DNA from: Maribacter sp. HTCC2170
Lineage (GTDB): Bacteria; Bacteroidota; Bacteroidia; Flavobacteriales; Flavobacteriaceae
Assembly (NCBI RefSeq): GCF_000153165.2
Contig: NC_014472.1
Location: forward strand, 186,001 to 250,000
Length of the DNA stretch: 64,000 bases
Direction of reading: 5' to 3'
The notes under the pieces were generated by a model. The model was given only the letters and a program-made list of their open reading frames with translations. It was not told the DNA's origin and made no database searches. The position numbers and the translations under genes are program-made. This document shows, one piece after another, positions 46,263 through 54,771 of this stretch. Numbering within the stretch: the first letter of the stretch is position 1; every line of letters begins with the position of its first letter.

Positions 46263-47510
46263 TTAACTAATAAACCCTGCCCCTACTGTATTGTTAGATT
46301 GTGTATCAATTAAAATAAATGACCCATTTGTCCTATGATTCTTGAAAGCATCAAAGAAAATAGGTTTATTCAATTTAAAAGACACTCTAGCTATATCATT
46401 GATCTTCAATGAATCTACATTTTCTTCAATACCAGAATAATCAGGATTGATTTTATGATGGATGGCATCTACCTTTGCCAACACCTTATTTACACCATGT
46501 TGTAACACATACTTCCCTCCTGTATTGAGAGTTTTGGCATCCATCCACGAAATTGTAGCAGTGAATTGTTTGTCTATTGTTGGTAGGTCATTAGCCTTTA
46601 CGAGCATATCGCCACGACTGACATTAATCTCATCTTCCAAAGTAATAGTAACCGATGATCGTCTTGATGCTGTTTGACATTTCTCATCATAAAAATAAAT
46701 GTCTTTTATTATTGATTTGGTCTGGGATGGCAAAGCTACCACTTCGTCCCCCACACTTAATTGCCCGCCATAAACCTTGCCTGCAAAGCCTCTGAAATCA
46801 TGAAAATCTTCAGTTTTAGGTCTAATAACATATTGAACAGGAAATCTTGGCGTACCAATATTGAAAATATCCTTTTTATCTAATTTCTCTAGATGGTCCA
46901 ATAAGGAATCACCCTGATACCAAGGCATGTTTTCTGAAGTGTTGACCACGTTGTCTCCTTTTAGGGCACTAACAGGAATAAAGGAAATATTTTGATCTTG
47001 ATAATCCCGTTTACTCATCAAGGCTTCAAAATCTGTTTTTATAGCATTATAGGTTGACTCCGAATAATCAACAAGATCCATTTTGTTTATCGCAACTATT
47101 ACATCTTTAATCCGCAATAGATTATTAATAAAGAAATGACGATTGGTTTGCTCAATTACTCCTTTTCTTGCATCGATCAAAATAATTGCCGCCTGTGAAG
47201 TCGAAGCTCCAGTCACCATGTTTCTTGTGTATTCTACATGACCTGGAGTATCAGCAATGATATAACTTTTATTGGGTGTGGAGAAGTAAATATGGGCTAC
47301 ATCTATGGTAATACCCTGTTCTCGCTCTGCCACTAACCCATCTGTCGCTAAAGAAAAATCTAAATAATCATAACCTTTCTGCTTACTGGTTTTTTCAATG
47401 GCTTCTAACTTATCGGTAGTAAGTGATTTTGTATCATATAGAATTCTACCAATCAAAGTGCTTTTTCCGTCATCTACACTACCCGCCGTTGCTATTTTTA
47501 GTACTTCCAT
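46263..47510 (-). CDS. cysN: Sulfate adenylyltransferase subunit 1 (GTPase)
   Basis: 415 residues, the GTP-hydrolysing subunit that powers APS formation by CysD. GTPase motifs: GSVDDGKSTLIGR, DTPGH, NKMD and the elongation-factor-like beta-barrels after about 220. There is no fused APS kinase (CysC) domain. A degenerate 7-bp-period repeat lies between cysD and this gene. Confidence 0.96.
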   Translation of the reverse strand: MEVLKIATAGSVDDGKSTLIGRILYDTKSLTTDKLEAIEKTSKQKGYDYLDFSLATDGLVAEREQGITIDVAHIYFSTPNKSYIIADTPGHVEYTRNMVTGASTSQAAIILIDARKGVIEQTNRHFFINNLLRIKDVIVAINKMDLVDYSESTYNAIKTDFEALMSKRDYQDQNISFIPVSALKGDNVVNTSENMPWYQGDSLLDHLEKLDKKDIFNIGTPRFPVQYVIRPKTEDFHDFRGFAGKVYGGQLSVGDEVVALPSQTKSIIKDIYFYDEKCQTASRRSSVTITLEDEINVSRGDMLVKANDLPTIDKQFTATISWMDAKTLNTGGKYVLQHGVNKVLAKVDAIHHKINPDYSGIEENVDSLKINDIARVSFKLNKPIFFDAFKNHRTNGSFILIDTQSNNTVGAGFIS

Positions 47511-47515
47511 CCTAT

Positions 47516-47558
47516 TTTGCTATTTGCCTTTAGCTATTAGCCGTTGGCTGAATTTTAT
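47516..47558. repeat. Degenerate heptameric repeat upstream of cysN
   Basis: Units of the form GCTATTT, GCCTTTA, GCTATTA, GCCGTTG and GCTGAAT follow with a 7-bp period. Related perfect units occur at 49181-49201. No function known. Confidence 0.5.
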
Positions 47559-47611
47559 TAATTTGTTAAGCTAATGGCCATTGCCAAAAGCAAATTTTTA
47601 TTGTGAAAAAT

Positions 47612-48511
47612 TTAAAAATATCCTTGTTGCTTTCTTTTTTCCATGGCTGCCTCAGAGCGCTTATCATCTATCCTTGCACCTCTTTCTGAAATGGTAGATT
47701 CCCTTATTTCTTGGACCACACTGGCAATATCGGCAGCCTCAGAAAATACTGCCGCGGTACAGCTCATATCTCCTACAGTTCTAAAACGAACCATTTTTTC
47801 CAATACTTCTTCATGATCCTCTTGGAATACATAATCAGAATGCGACCAAATCAATCCGTCACGCAGGAATATCTTTCTTTTATGGGCAAAGTATATAGAG
47901 GGTATTTCAATTTCTTCTTTTTCTATGTAAGACCAAACGTCTAATTCTGTCCAATTGGAAATTGGAAAAACCCTTACATTTTGACCCAATTCTATTTGTC
48001 CGTTCAACATATCGAAAAGCTCCGGCCTTTGATTCTTCTCATCCCATTGTCCAAAATCATCCCGCACTGAAAACACGCGTTCCTTGGCTCTGGCCTTTTC
48101 TTCATCACGCCGTGCTCCACCAATGCAAGCATCAAACTTGAACTCTTCAATAGCATCTAAAAGGGTGGTTGTTTGTAAAGAATTTCTGCTCGAATATCGC
48201 CCAGATTCTTCTTTAACCTTTCCTTGGTCTATAGAATCCTGAACATTCCTCACAATTAATTCCAACCCTAATTCTTCAACCAATCTATCCCTAAATTCGA
48301 TTGTCTCTGGAAAGTTATGTCCAGTATCAATGTGCATTAATGGAAAGGGAATCTTTGCTGGATAAAAAGCTTTTTGAGCCAATCTTACCAAAGTTATTGA
48401 GTCTTTTCCTCCTGAAAACAATAAAACCGGCTTTTCAAATTGGGCGGCTACCTCTCTCATTATATAAATCGCCTCGTTTTCTAGCGCGTTAATATTTGAA
48501 GTATCTTTCAT
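47612..48511 (-). CDS. cysD: Sulfate adenylyltransferase subunit 2
   Basis: 299 residues, ATP-PP-loop enzyme forming adenosine 5'-phosphosulfate. PP-loop LLFSGGKDSITLVRL; MHIDTGHNFPE; GGARRDEEKARAKER; C-terminal KRSEAAMEKRKQQGYF, all typical. 24 bp after cysH and about 100 bp before cysN. Confidence 0.97.
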   Translation of the reverse strand: MKDTSNINALENEAIYIMREVAAQFEKPVLLFSGGKDSITLVRLAQKAFYPAKIPFPLMHIDTGHNFPETIEFRDRLVEELGLELIVRNVQDSIDQGKVKEESGRYSSRNSLQTTTLLDAIEEFKFDACIGGARRDEEKARAKERVFSVRDDFGQWDEKNQRPELFDMLNGQIELGQNVRVFPISNWTELDVWSYIEKEEIEIPSIYFAHKRKIFLRDGLIWSHSDYVFQEDHEEVLEKMVRFRTVGDMSCTAAVFSEAADIASVVQEIRESTISERGARIDDKRSEAAMEKRKQQGYF

Positions 48512-48535
48512 TTATGCTGTACTTAATCAATGTTA

Positions 48536-49159
48536 TTATATATGTAAACCACATTCGCGATTTTCAAGAACCTTAGTTGGGTCAAAATATTTGTGCTCAT
48601 TGGGTAAACTTCTTTTTTTAAGATATGAGTCCAGTTGCCCATCGCTCCAATGGTAAAAAGGACTCACCTTTAAAACTCCATCTTTGCTTAAACTCAAAAT
48701 ATCAAGTGAATCGCGATGTGCAGTCTGACCCTTTCTCAAGTTCGTAAACCAAACGTCAGGTTTAATCTCTTCCATTGCCCTTCTAAAAGGTTCCAACTTC
48801 ACTTGCTCAGTGAACTCGCCATGTTTTGGGTCATCAATTCCTGGCATACCAAGTACAATATCTCTATGGGAAGATGTCTGTCTAGGCACATACAACTTTA
48901 CATTTAGTCCTAAAATCTCGATAAGCTCTTCAGCATGCCTATATGTTTGGGGGGTGTTATAACCAGTATCACACCAAACAACAGGAATATTTTTCCTCAC
49001 CTGGGTAACTGCATTTAATATAGCTACTTCGTATGGCCTAAAATTGGTGGTTACAACAGCATTCTTAGCGTACTTCACAGCCCAAGAAATGATTTCCTCT
49101 GGTGGTATACCCTTGAATTGAATATTCAGCTTTTTAATCTGATGTTCCGAAAATTCCAT
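48536..49159 (-). CDS. cysH: PAPS/APS reductase, iron-sulfur-free type
   Basis: 207 residues. Thioredoxin- or glutaredoxin-dependent reductase releasing sulfite. Core motifs VVTTNFRPYEVAILNAVTQ and VWCDTGYNTPQTY, and the C-terminal catalytic ECGLHI. The paired Cys motifs that bind 4Fe-4S in bacterial APS reductases are missing, which in classic schemes means a PAPS-specific enzyme. No APS kinase gene is seen in this cluster, leaving the substrate open. 34 bp after the DUF2061 gene, between it and cysD. Confidence 0.93.
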   Translation of the reverse strand: MEFSEHQIKKLNIQFKGIPPEEIISWAVKYAKNAVVTTNFRPYEVAILNAVTQVRKNIPVVWCDTGYNTPQTYRHAEELIEILGLNVKLYVPRQTSSHRDIVLGMPGIDDPKHGEFTEQVKLEPFRRAMEEIKPDVWFTNLRKGQTAHRDSLDILSLSKDGVLKVSPFYHWSDGQLDSYLKKRSLPNEHKYFDPTKVLENRECGLHI

Positions 49160-49180
49160 TTGAATTGATTTTAAAATTTC

Positions 49181-49201
49181 TATTTGCTATTTGCTATTTG
49201 C
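49181..49201. repeat. TATTTGC tandem repeat, three copies
   Basis: Three perfect TATTTGC units end-to-end between DUF2061 and cysH. The stop codon of DUF2061 (TAG in AAATAG) lies inside the first unit on the coding strand. Confidence 0.8.
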
Positions 49202-49454
49202 CCCAGTTAACCAGGTTCCATAAGCGTTCGTGAAAAAAATACAGCACCATTTTAGTCAAAAAATCTATTGATGCAATAGAAGCTGCCAAAGCAATCTTTC
49301 CCGTAAGTATGTACGAAATAAGAAGGGTATCCAAAGTGCCGACAACTCTCCAACTGAATGCTTTGGCAATACTACGAATGGGTTTTTCAGATTTCCTGTC
49401 CTTTTGAAAATCGGTCTTCTCCTTTTTATTTAAAATCAATTGGTCTGCAATCAT
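49194..49454 (-). CDS. DUF2061 small membrane protein
   Basis: 86 residues with two predicted membrane segments (about 37-53, VVGTLDTLLISYILTG, and 55-75, ALAASIASIDFLTKMVLYF) and the family signature SIAKAFSWRVVGTLDT and HERLWNLV. DUF2061 genes are commonly linked to sulfate-assimilation genes; the function is unknown. First gene of the cysHDN unit, with two candidate regulator sites upstream. Confidence 0.85.
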   Translation of the reverse strand: MIADQLILNKKEKTDFQKDRKSEKPIRSIAKAFSWRVVGTLDTLLISYILTGKIALAASIASIDFLTKMVLYFFHERLWNLVNWGK

Positions 49455-49473
49455 GACTATATTTTCTTTTATC

Positions 49474-49488
49474 CTATGGATTTAATAG
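49474..49488. promoter_or_regulatory. Candidate sulfur-regulator site A
   Basis: CTATGGATTTAATAG, 20 bp before the DUF2061 ATG. Fits the three-site consensus CTATNKATTTARTAG. Confidence 0.6.
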
Positions 49489-49553
49489 AGTATGCAAAAA
49501 TAGAATTATAATTAATACCTAGACGTTAAATATTATTAAATATTAAATTTACC

Positions 49554-49568
49554 CTATTGATTTAGTAG
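49554..49568. promoter_or_regulatory. Candidate sulfur-regulator site B
   Basis: CTATTGATTTAGTAG, 100 bp before the DUF2061 ATG and about 110 bp from the end of the Rrf2 gene. Same consensus as sites A and C. Nothing else was recognised in the 222-bp gap. Confidence 0.6.
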
Positions 49569-49676
49569 ATTTATAACAAACTGACCCTATGATTGAAGAA
49601 TAATCAATTAGTTACTTTGTTTTTTGAATATTAGGAAGAGTATGAGAAATTCAGTGGGAAATTCGTGGTTATACCC

Positions 49677-50087
49677 CTATTTAATCAAATCAGCAAGGGT
49701 ATTGTTCCGATAGATTTCCAAGGCGCTATCCCTTACTTGAAGCATTAATTTATGAACCGAGCACGTTTTCTCATCTGGACAATCTTCACACCTTTCATAA
49801 AAATTAAGACTAACACAAGGTACCATTGCTATAGGACCCTCAAGAATTCGCATGACATCGGTCATAAGAATATCTTTAGGCTCCTTAATTAGGTAATAAC
49901 CACCCCCTTTTCCTTTCTTTGAACCAAGAATTCCCGTTTTTCGAAGACTTAACAAGATACTCTCCAAAAACTTTTGGGAAATATTTTCGTTCCTAGCAAT
50001 TTCAGCAATTTGCACAGGTTGTCTATTTTCCTGTGAGGCAAGAAAAGTTAAAGCCTTTAGGCCATATTTGGTCTTTTTGGATAGCAT
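49677..50087 (-). CDS. Rrf2-family transcriptional regulator
   Basis: 136 residues. The winged helix-turn-helix (about 1-70, MLSKKTKYGLKALTFLA...RKTGILGSKKGKGGGYYL) is typical of IscR/CymR/NsrR. Cysteines C91, C100, C103 and C109 occupy the region where IscR-type regulators bind an iron-sulfur cluster, so it may sense Fe-S or sulfur status. It lies between the methionine and sulfate-reduction genes; the nearby CTATNKATTTARTAG sites are its plausible targets. 58 bp after the second sulfhydrylase gene. Confidence 0.9.
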   Translation of the reverse strand: MLSKKTKYGLKALTFLASQENRQPVQIAEIARNENISQKFLESILLSLRKTGILGSKKGKGGGYYLIKEPKDILMTDVMRILEGPIAMVPCVSLNFYERCEDCPDEKTCSVHKLMLQVRDSALEIYRNNTLADLIK

Positions 50088-50145
50088 TTAACGAAGATAG
50101 AAAAATTTAATATTTTCATATGAATCCAAACAACATTAAAACTGT

Positions 50146-51315
50146 TTAACTTAATGCTTGCTCAATATCGCCAATAATATCCTCAATATGTTCCAAGCCA
50201 ACTGATATTCTAACAGAGCCATCAGTAATCCCAACAGATTGCCTTTCTTCAGCTGAAAGCTTGCTATGTGTTGTCGATGCTGGGTGAGTCACAATACTCC
50301 TCGAATCACCTAAATTGGCTGACAAGGACAATAGTTTTATCGAATCGAAAAACTTCCTCCCAGCCTCAAGTCCGCCTTTAACTTCGAAAGCAACAACACA
50401 GCCACCAGCTTTCATCTGCCTTTTAGCAATTTCATACTTAGGATGCGACTTTAAAAAAGGATATTTCACCCAGGTTATTTTGTCATGCTGCTCCAGATAT
50501 TCTGCTAATTTCATTGCATTTTCGCAATGCCTGTCAACCCGGATTGCCAAAGTCTCCAAACTCTTGGATAAAACCCAAGCATTAAAAGGTGATAATGCTG
50601 GACCAGTTATTCGAGAAAAACGATAAATCTTGTCAACCAATTCTTTGCTCCCAACTGTAATGCCTGCCAAAACCCTTCCTTGTCCGTCCATAAGTTTAGT
50701 GCCAGAGTGAATTACTAAATCTGCACCAAACTTTATGGGTTGCTGCAAATATGGCGATGCAAAGCAATTATCAATAATCAAAATAAGATTATGTTTCTTC
50801 GCAATTCTTCCTAGAGCCTCCAAATCAAGTATATCAACTCCTGGATTGGTTGGGGATTCAGCATATATAACCTTTGTCTGGGGTGTTACCATTTTATCAA
50901 TGGTTTCGAGTTCATCTATCTTAAAAAAGCTATGGGTAATATTCCATTTAGGAAAAAAATTGGTAAACAAACTATGTGTTGAACCAAAAACGCTTCTTGC
51001 AGATAATATATGATCCCCACTGCTCAACAAAGCAGCAAATGTTGAAAAAACAGCTGCCATACCAGAAGCAAATGCAAAACCGTCCTCAGCACCTTCCATC
51101 TTACATACCTTATCAATAAATTCTGAAGAATTCGGGTTTGAATATCTTGAATAAATATTACGTTCTTTTTCCTCGGCGAAAGACGCTCGCATATCCTCAG
51201 CATCTTCAAAGACAAAACTAGAAGTCAAGTACATGGGACTAGAATGCTCCAAATATTGTGACCGCTCTAATTGTGTGCGAATTGCTTCCGTTTCAAATTT
51301 TTTACTCTTTCCCAT
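50146..51315 (-). CDS. PLP-dependent Cys/Met metabolism enzyme, probably O-succinyl/acetylhomoserine sulfhydrylase
   Basis: 389 residues. PLP lysine in IHSGTKLMDGQGR; SRYSNPNSSEF near the N-terminus and the C-terminal RISVGLEHIEDIIGDI are family features. MetZ-like sulfhydrylase is the best guess; cystathionine gamma-synthase or lyase activity cannot be excluded. Two bases after the MetX-AK-HSD gene, so it shares that riboswitch-controlled transcript. A paralogue at 54769 lies on the other side of the fusion gene. Confidence 0.85.
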   Translation of the reverse strand: MGKSKKFETEAIRTQLERSQYLEHSSPMYLTSSFVFEDAEDMRASFAEEKERNIYSRYSNPNSSEFIDKVCKMEGAEDGFAFASGMAAVFSTFAALLSSGDHILSARSVFGSTHSLFTNFFPKWNITHSFFKIDELETIDKMVTPQTKVIYAESPTNPGVDILDLEALGRIAKKHNLILIIDNCFASPYLQQPIKFGADLVIHSGTKLMDGQGRVLAGITVGSKELVDKIYRFSRITGPALSPFNAWVLSKSLETLAIRVDRHCENAMKLAEYLEQHDKITWVKYPFLKSHPKYEIAKRQMKAGGCVVAFEVKGGLEAGRKFFDSIKLLSLSANLGDSRSIVTHPASTTHSKLSAEERQSVGITDGSVRISVGLEHIEDIIGDIEQALS

Positions 51316-51317
51316 AA

Positions 51318-54300
51318 CTATCCTTTTTCAGCAATACGAAGAATATCCCCAAAAACACCTCTTGCCGTAACAGCCGCACCTGCTCCTGCACCTTGAATTA
51401 CCAATGGGTGCTCACCATATGACTCAGTATAAATTTCTATAATTGAATCTGAACCTTTTACTTGACCCAGAGCACTTTCTTTTGGCACCGAAATCAATTT
51501 TACATCCAATTTACCTTTCTCTTTTCTAAGATCACCATGCAAATCACCCACATATCGCAATACATGACCAGGTTTTTGGTTCTTTTTTAATTGATTGAAC
51601 TTTTCGTCCAACACTTCTAAATTACCCATAAATTCGTCCACAGTGACATCTTGAAGTATCGTTGGAATCAAATTCTGAATTTTAATATCGAAAAACTCAT
51701 TACTTAATTCCAACTCCCTTGCCAAGATCAATAATTTACGACCGACATCATTCCCTGATAAATCCTCCCTAGGATCGGGCTCGGTAAACCCTTTATTCAT
51801 AGCATCCTTAAGAATCGCTGAAAAAGAAGTGTTGACCTCAGAGAACGTATTAAATATATAGCTTAAAGACCCTGAAAACACACCTTTGATCCTCGTAATA
51901 TTCTCTCCGGACAAATGAAGTAATTTTATTGTATCTATAAGTGGCAACCCCGCCCCAACATTAGTTTCATAGAGGTATTGTTTTTGGTTTTTGACTAATT
52001 CATCCCTCAACAATTGATAATAATCAAAACCTAAAGTGTTGGCTATCTTATTGGATGAGACCAAATCAAACCCATTTTCAACAAACTCAAAATAGTTGGC
52101 AACAAACTCTTCGCTCGCCGTATTATCAACAGCTATCAAATTTTCAAAATGATGTTTCTTGGCATATGCAAAAACATCTGTCAATTCATAAGCAACACCT
52201 TTTTCCTTTATTGTTTTTTTCCAGTTTTTTGGAATTCCTTTTTCATTGAATAGTACTTTCTTAGAATTTGCCACTGCAAAAACGTTTAAATCTATTCCTT
52301 TACGTTTTTCAATTGTCTTAGCCGATTTCAAGATTTGATCAACCAATGTACCGCCTACATTGCCGTGCCCAAAAATTACAACATTGACTTTTTTACTTAT
52401 GCCGAAAATCTGACCGTGCATTACATTCAAAGCCTTGTGCAAATCTGATTTATTGACCACCAAACTCACGTTCTTTCCTGTAACCGTATTATTGAAAAGC
52501 AAGGGAACAATCTGATTTTGGATCAATGAATTATAGGGTTTATGGAAAGTACTTAAATCCTGACCCACAATTGAAATTACCGATACATCATCGACCACAG
52601 TTATCCTATTGATATCCTTTGATTGAAAATCATGGGCAAATTCCCTTTGGAGTGCGATTTTTGCCTTTTGCGCACTATCTGCATTAACCACCAACCCTAT
52701 TCCTCGTTCAGAAGAACCTTGCGAAATAATGCTAACACTTATATTGTTATCGCCCAAGGACCTGAATATTCGAGCGTCAATTCCCACCTTTCCTAGGAGT
52801 CCACGACCTTCCAAATTGATCAATGCAACATCCTCTATAACAGATAAGGACTTTATACCTTCTTTATTCGTTTTAGCACTGATTAGAGTTCCCTCATTAT
52901 CACTTTTAAATGTATTTAATATTCGCAGGGGAATATTTTTTTCAATCAGTGGAATAATTGTTTTTGCATGAAGTATAGTTGCACCAAAATTAGCTAGCTC
53001 GTTCGCTTCGCTGTATGAAAGTTCTGATATTCGTTTCGCCTCAGCAACATAATCAGGATTAGCAGTAAATATACCATCTACGTGCGTATAATTTTGAAGC
53101 TCCTCAGCATCAAGGTAGTTTGCAATCATGGCAGCAGAATAATTACTTCCGTTCCTCCCCAATGTTGTGGTTTCATTTTCTAAGGTCGAAGCTATAAAAC
53201 CAGTAATCACCGGAACAGCTTCTTCGCCTAATTGGGAAAACTCGCGTAGCACATTTTCTTTTGAAACCGCCTCGATAACATGGGCATCACCAAATGTATC
53301 ATCAGTTTTAATAAGCTTTCGCGAATCCATCAATCTGGCGTTGATTCCCTTTCCTATTAAGAGTTTGGTAATTAATTTTGCCGAAATCACTTCCCCATAA
53401 GATAATACCTGGTCTCTTATTTTGGCACTATAATCCCCAAGCAAGGAAACACCTTCGAATAATTTGAACAACCCTTCAAACTCTGAAGAGAGGTTCACAT
53501 TTTTAAATGTATGTGTTTGATAGCTCTCGAACTTCTCAAAATCCTTTGAGTAATCTTTTCCTTCAGCAGCTTTTTCCAGTATCGCCTCTAATTGATCAGT
53601 AGCTTTTTCCCTCGCCGATAAAACCACTGCAATATTCTCACCTTTCTTAACCTTGTTGGTTATAATGTTCAACACATGACCTAACCCCTCTCCATTGCTA
53701 AGCGATTTTCCGCCAAACTTCAAGACTTTTATTCCTTGAGTTTTTCCATTGGTATTAAAAATACCGTTGAGCAGCTTTTGCATTTGTTCAAACTCAATTA
53801 AAAATGCATCATGCCCATGAAGCGATTGCACCTCACCATAGGTAACATTACTTTTCGCCTGTGCCAACTGCTTAAAGGTTTCTTTATTTTCCTTGGCCGT
53901 AAAAAAGAGATCAGAATCTACACCTACGATATGGATATTGGTATTACTATTTTGAAGATTAACAAAGGCTGATTCCCCATTTCGTGTAATGTCAATAGTT
54001 TTCAATAATTGGTTCATTAATTTATAAGCCGAAACTTGAAAACGATCCTTCAATTTCTCGCCATGGTGCATTAACCAACTTTCAACATTGAATACTTGTA
54101 GTTCTTCATTCGTACTCCTTTTGAATCGCTCTTTAAAAGACTCTGGAGTGCGATAGCACAACATGGCATGCATACGCGCATCGTGAACAGGTTGTTTAGA
54201 ATTTACCAAAAACTGCTCCTGAATTTGACAATTGGCAATCAACCAATCTGTAGATTTCCAATCAGATGCAACAGGAATCAAATGAGTCGTCAAATTTGGA

Positions 54301-54704
54301 TTCAAGGCTGCCATTTCCCAAGCAATACCACCTCCCAGTGAGCCTCCTATCATGGCAAAAAGTTTATCAATTTTCAACTCCTTAAGACCCAATAAAAAAA
54401 TCCTAGCAACATCTCCTGCAACAAAATCCTTGTAATTTTCAATTACAAATCCGTCATAGCCATTCCCAGGAATATTAAAGGCCATAATTGTATATTTATT
54501 GGTATCTATACACTTGCCCTCTCCAATTAGGGCAGACCACCATCCTTCAGGCCCTGTTACATTTGAGTTTCCCGTCAAAGCATGATTAACCAATATTATC
54601 GGTGCCTCATGCAAGTTTTTTCCAAAAAGTTGATACGATAGTGAGATATCCTGTTCAACCCCGCTGATGGTTTTATAATTCTTTAATTCTAATTGATGTA
54701 GCAT
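51318..54704 (-). CDS. Trifunctional fusion: homoserine O-acetyltransferase (MetX) - aspartokinase - homoserine dehydrogenase
   Basis: 1128 residues with three enzymes in one chain. Residues 1-320 are a MetX-type alpha/beta hydrolase with intact triad: Ser122 in GGSLGG, Asp265 in VDSDLFF, His298 in LHGHDAF. From residue 325 (VLKFGGKSL) follows a ThrA-like aspartokinase with ACT domains at about 640-780, then homoserine dehydrogenase from about 800 (VVIFGHGNVGGTL, ETNVGAGLPLIDT). The protein would take aspartate to aspartyl phosphate, reduce the semialdehyde to homoserine and acetylate it, missing only aspartate-semialdehyde dehydrogenase. Downstream of the SAM-I riboswitch at 56186. Confidence 0.93.
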   Translation of the reverse strand: MLHQLELKNYKTISGVEQDISLSYQLFGKNLHEAPIILVNHALTGNSNVTGPEGWWSALIGEGKCIDTNKYTIMAFNIPGNGYDGFVIENYKDFVAGDVARIFLLGLKELKIDKLFAMIGGSLGGGIAWEMAALNPNLTTHLIPVASDWKSTDWLIANCQIQEQFLVNSKQPVHDARMHAMLCYRTPESFKERFKRSTNEELQVFNVESWLMHHGEKLKDRFQVSAYKLMNQLLKTIDITRNGESAFVNLQNSNTNIHIVGVDSDLFFTAKENKETFKQLAQAKSNVTYGEVQSLHGHDAFLIEFEQMQKLLNGIFNTNGKTQGIKVLKFGGKSLSNGEGLGHVLNIITNKVKKGENIAVVLSAREKATDQLEAILEKAAEGKDYSKDFEKFESYQTHTFKNVNLSSEFEGLFKLFEGVSLLGDYSAKIRDQVLSYGEVISAKLITKLLIGKGINARLMDSRKLIKTDDTFGDAHVIEAVSKENVLREFSQLGEEAVPVITGFIASTLENETTTLGRNGSNYSAAMIANYLDAEELQNYTHVDGIFTANPDYVAEAKRISELSYSEANELANFGATILHAKTIIPLIEKNIPLRILNTFKSDNEGTLISAKTNKEGIKSLSVIEDVALINLEGRGLLGKVGIDARIFRSLGDNNISVSIISQGSSERGIGLVVNADSAQKAKIALQREFAHDFQSKDINRITVVDDVSVISIVGQDLSTFHKPYNSLIQNQIVPLLFNNTVTGKNVSLVVNKSDLHKALNVMHGQIFGISKKVNVVIFGHGNVGGTLVDQILKSAKTIEKRKGIDLNVFAVANSKKVLFNEKGIPKNWKKTIKEKGVAYELTDVFAYAKKHHFENLIAVDNTASEEFVANYFEFVENGFDLVSSNKIANTLGFDYYQLLRDELVKNQKQYLYETNVGAGLPLIDTIKLLHLSGENITRIKGVFSGSLSYIFNTFSEVNTSFSAILKDAMNKGFTEPDPREDLSGNDVGRKLLILARELELSNEFFDIKIQNLIPTILQDVTVDEFMGNLEVLDEKFNQLKKNQKPGHVLRYVGDLHGDLRKEKGKLDVKLISVPKESALGQVKGSDSIIEIYTESYGEHPLVIQGAGAGAAVTARGVFGDILRIAEKG

Positions 54705-54739
54705 TATTAACGTACTCTATAATTATTGATATTCTCCTC

Positions 54740-54771
54740 TACCCAAAGGGCAAAGGAGAATTTGAAATCTA
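54740..54771 (-). other. Intercistronic hairpin between sulfhydrylase and fusion gene
   Basis: ATTCTCCT / AGGAGAAT arms enclose a GC-containing inner stem (GCCC-TTTG-GGT). No T-run follows. It may stabilise or process the mRNA, or be a dispersed palindrome like the one at 19801. Confidence 0.5.

Noticed and set aside
49176-49201. Short CRISPR-like repeat
   Set aside because: Three 7-bp units without spacers are a simple tandem repeat.
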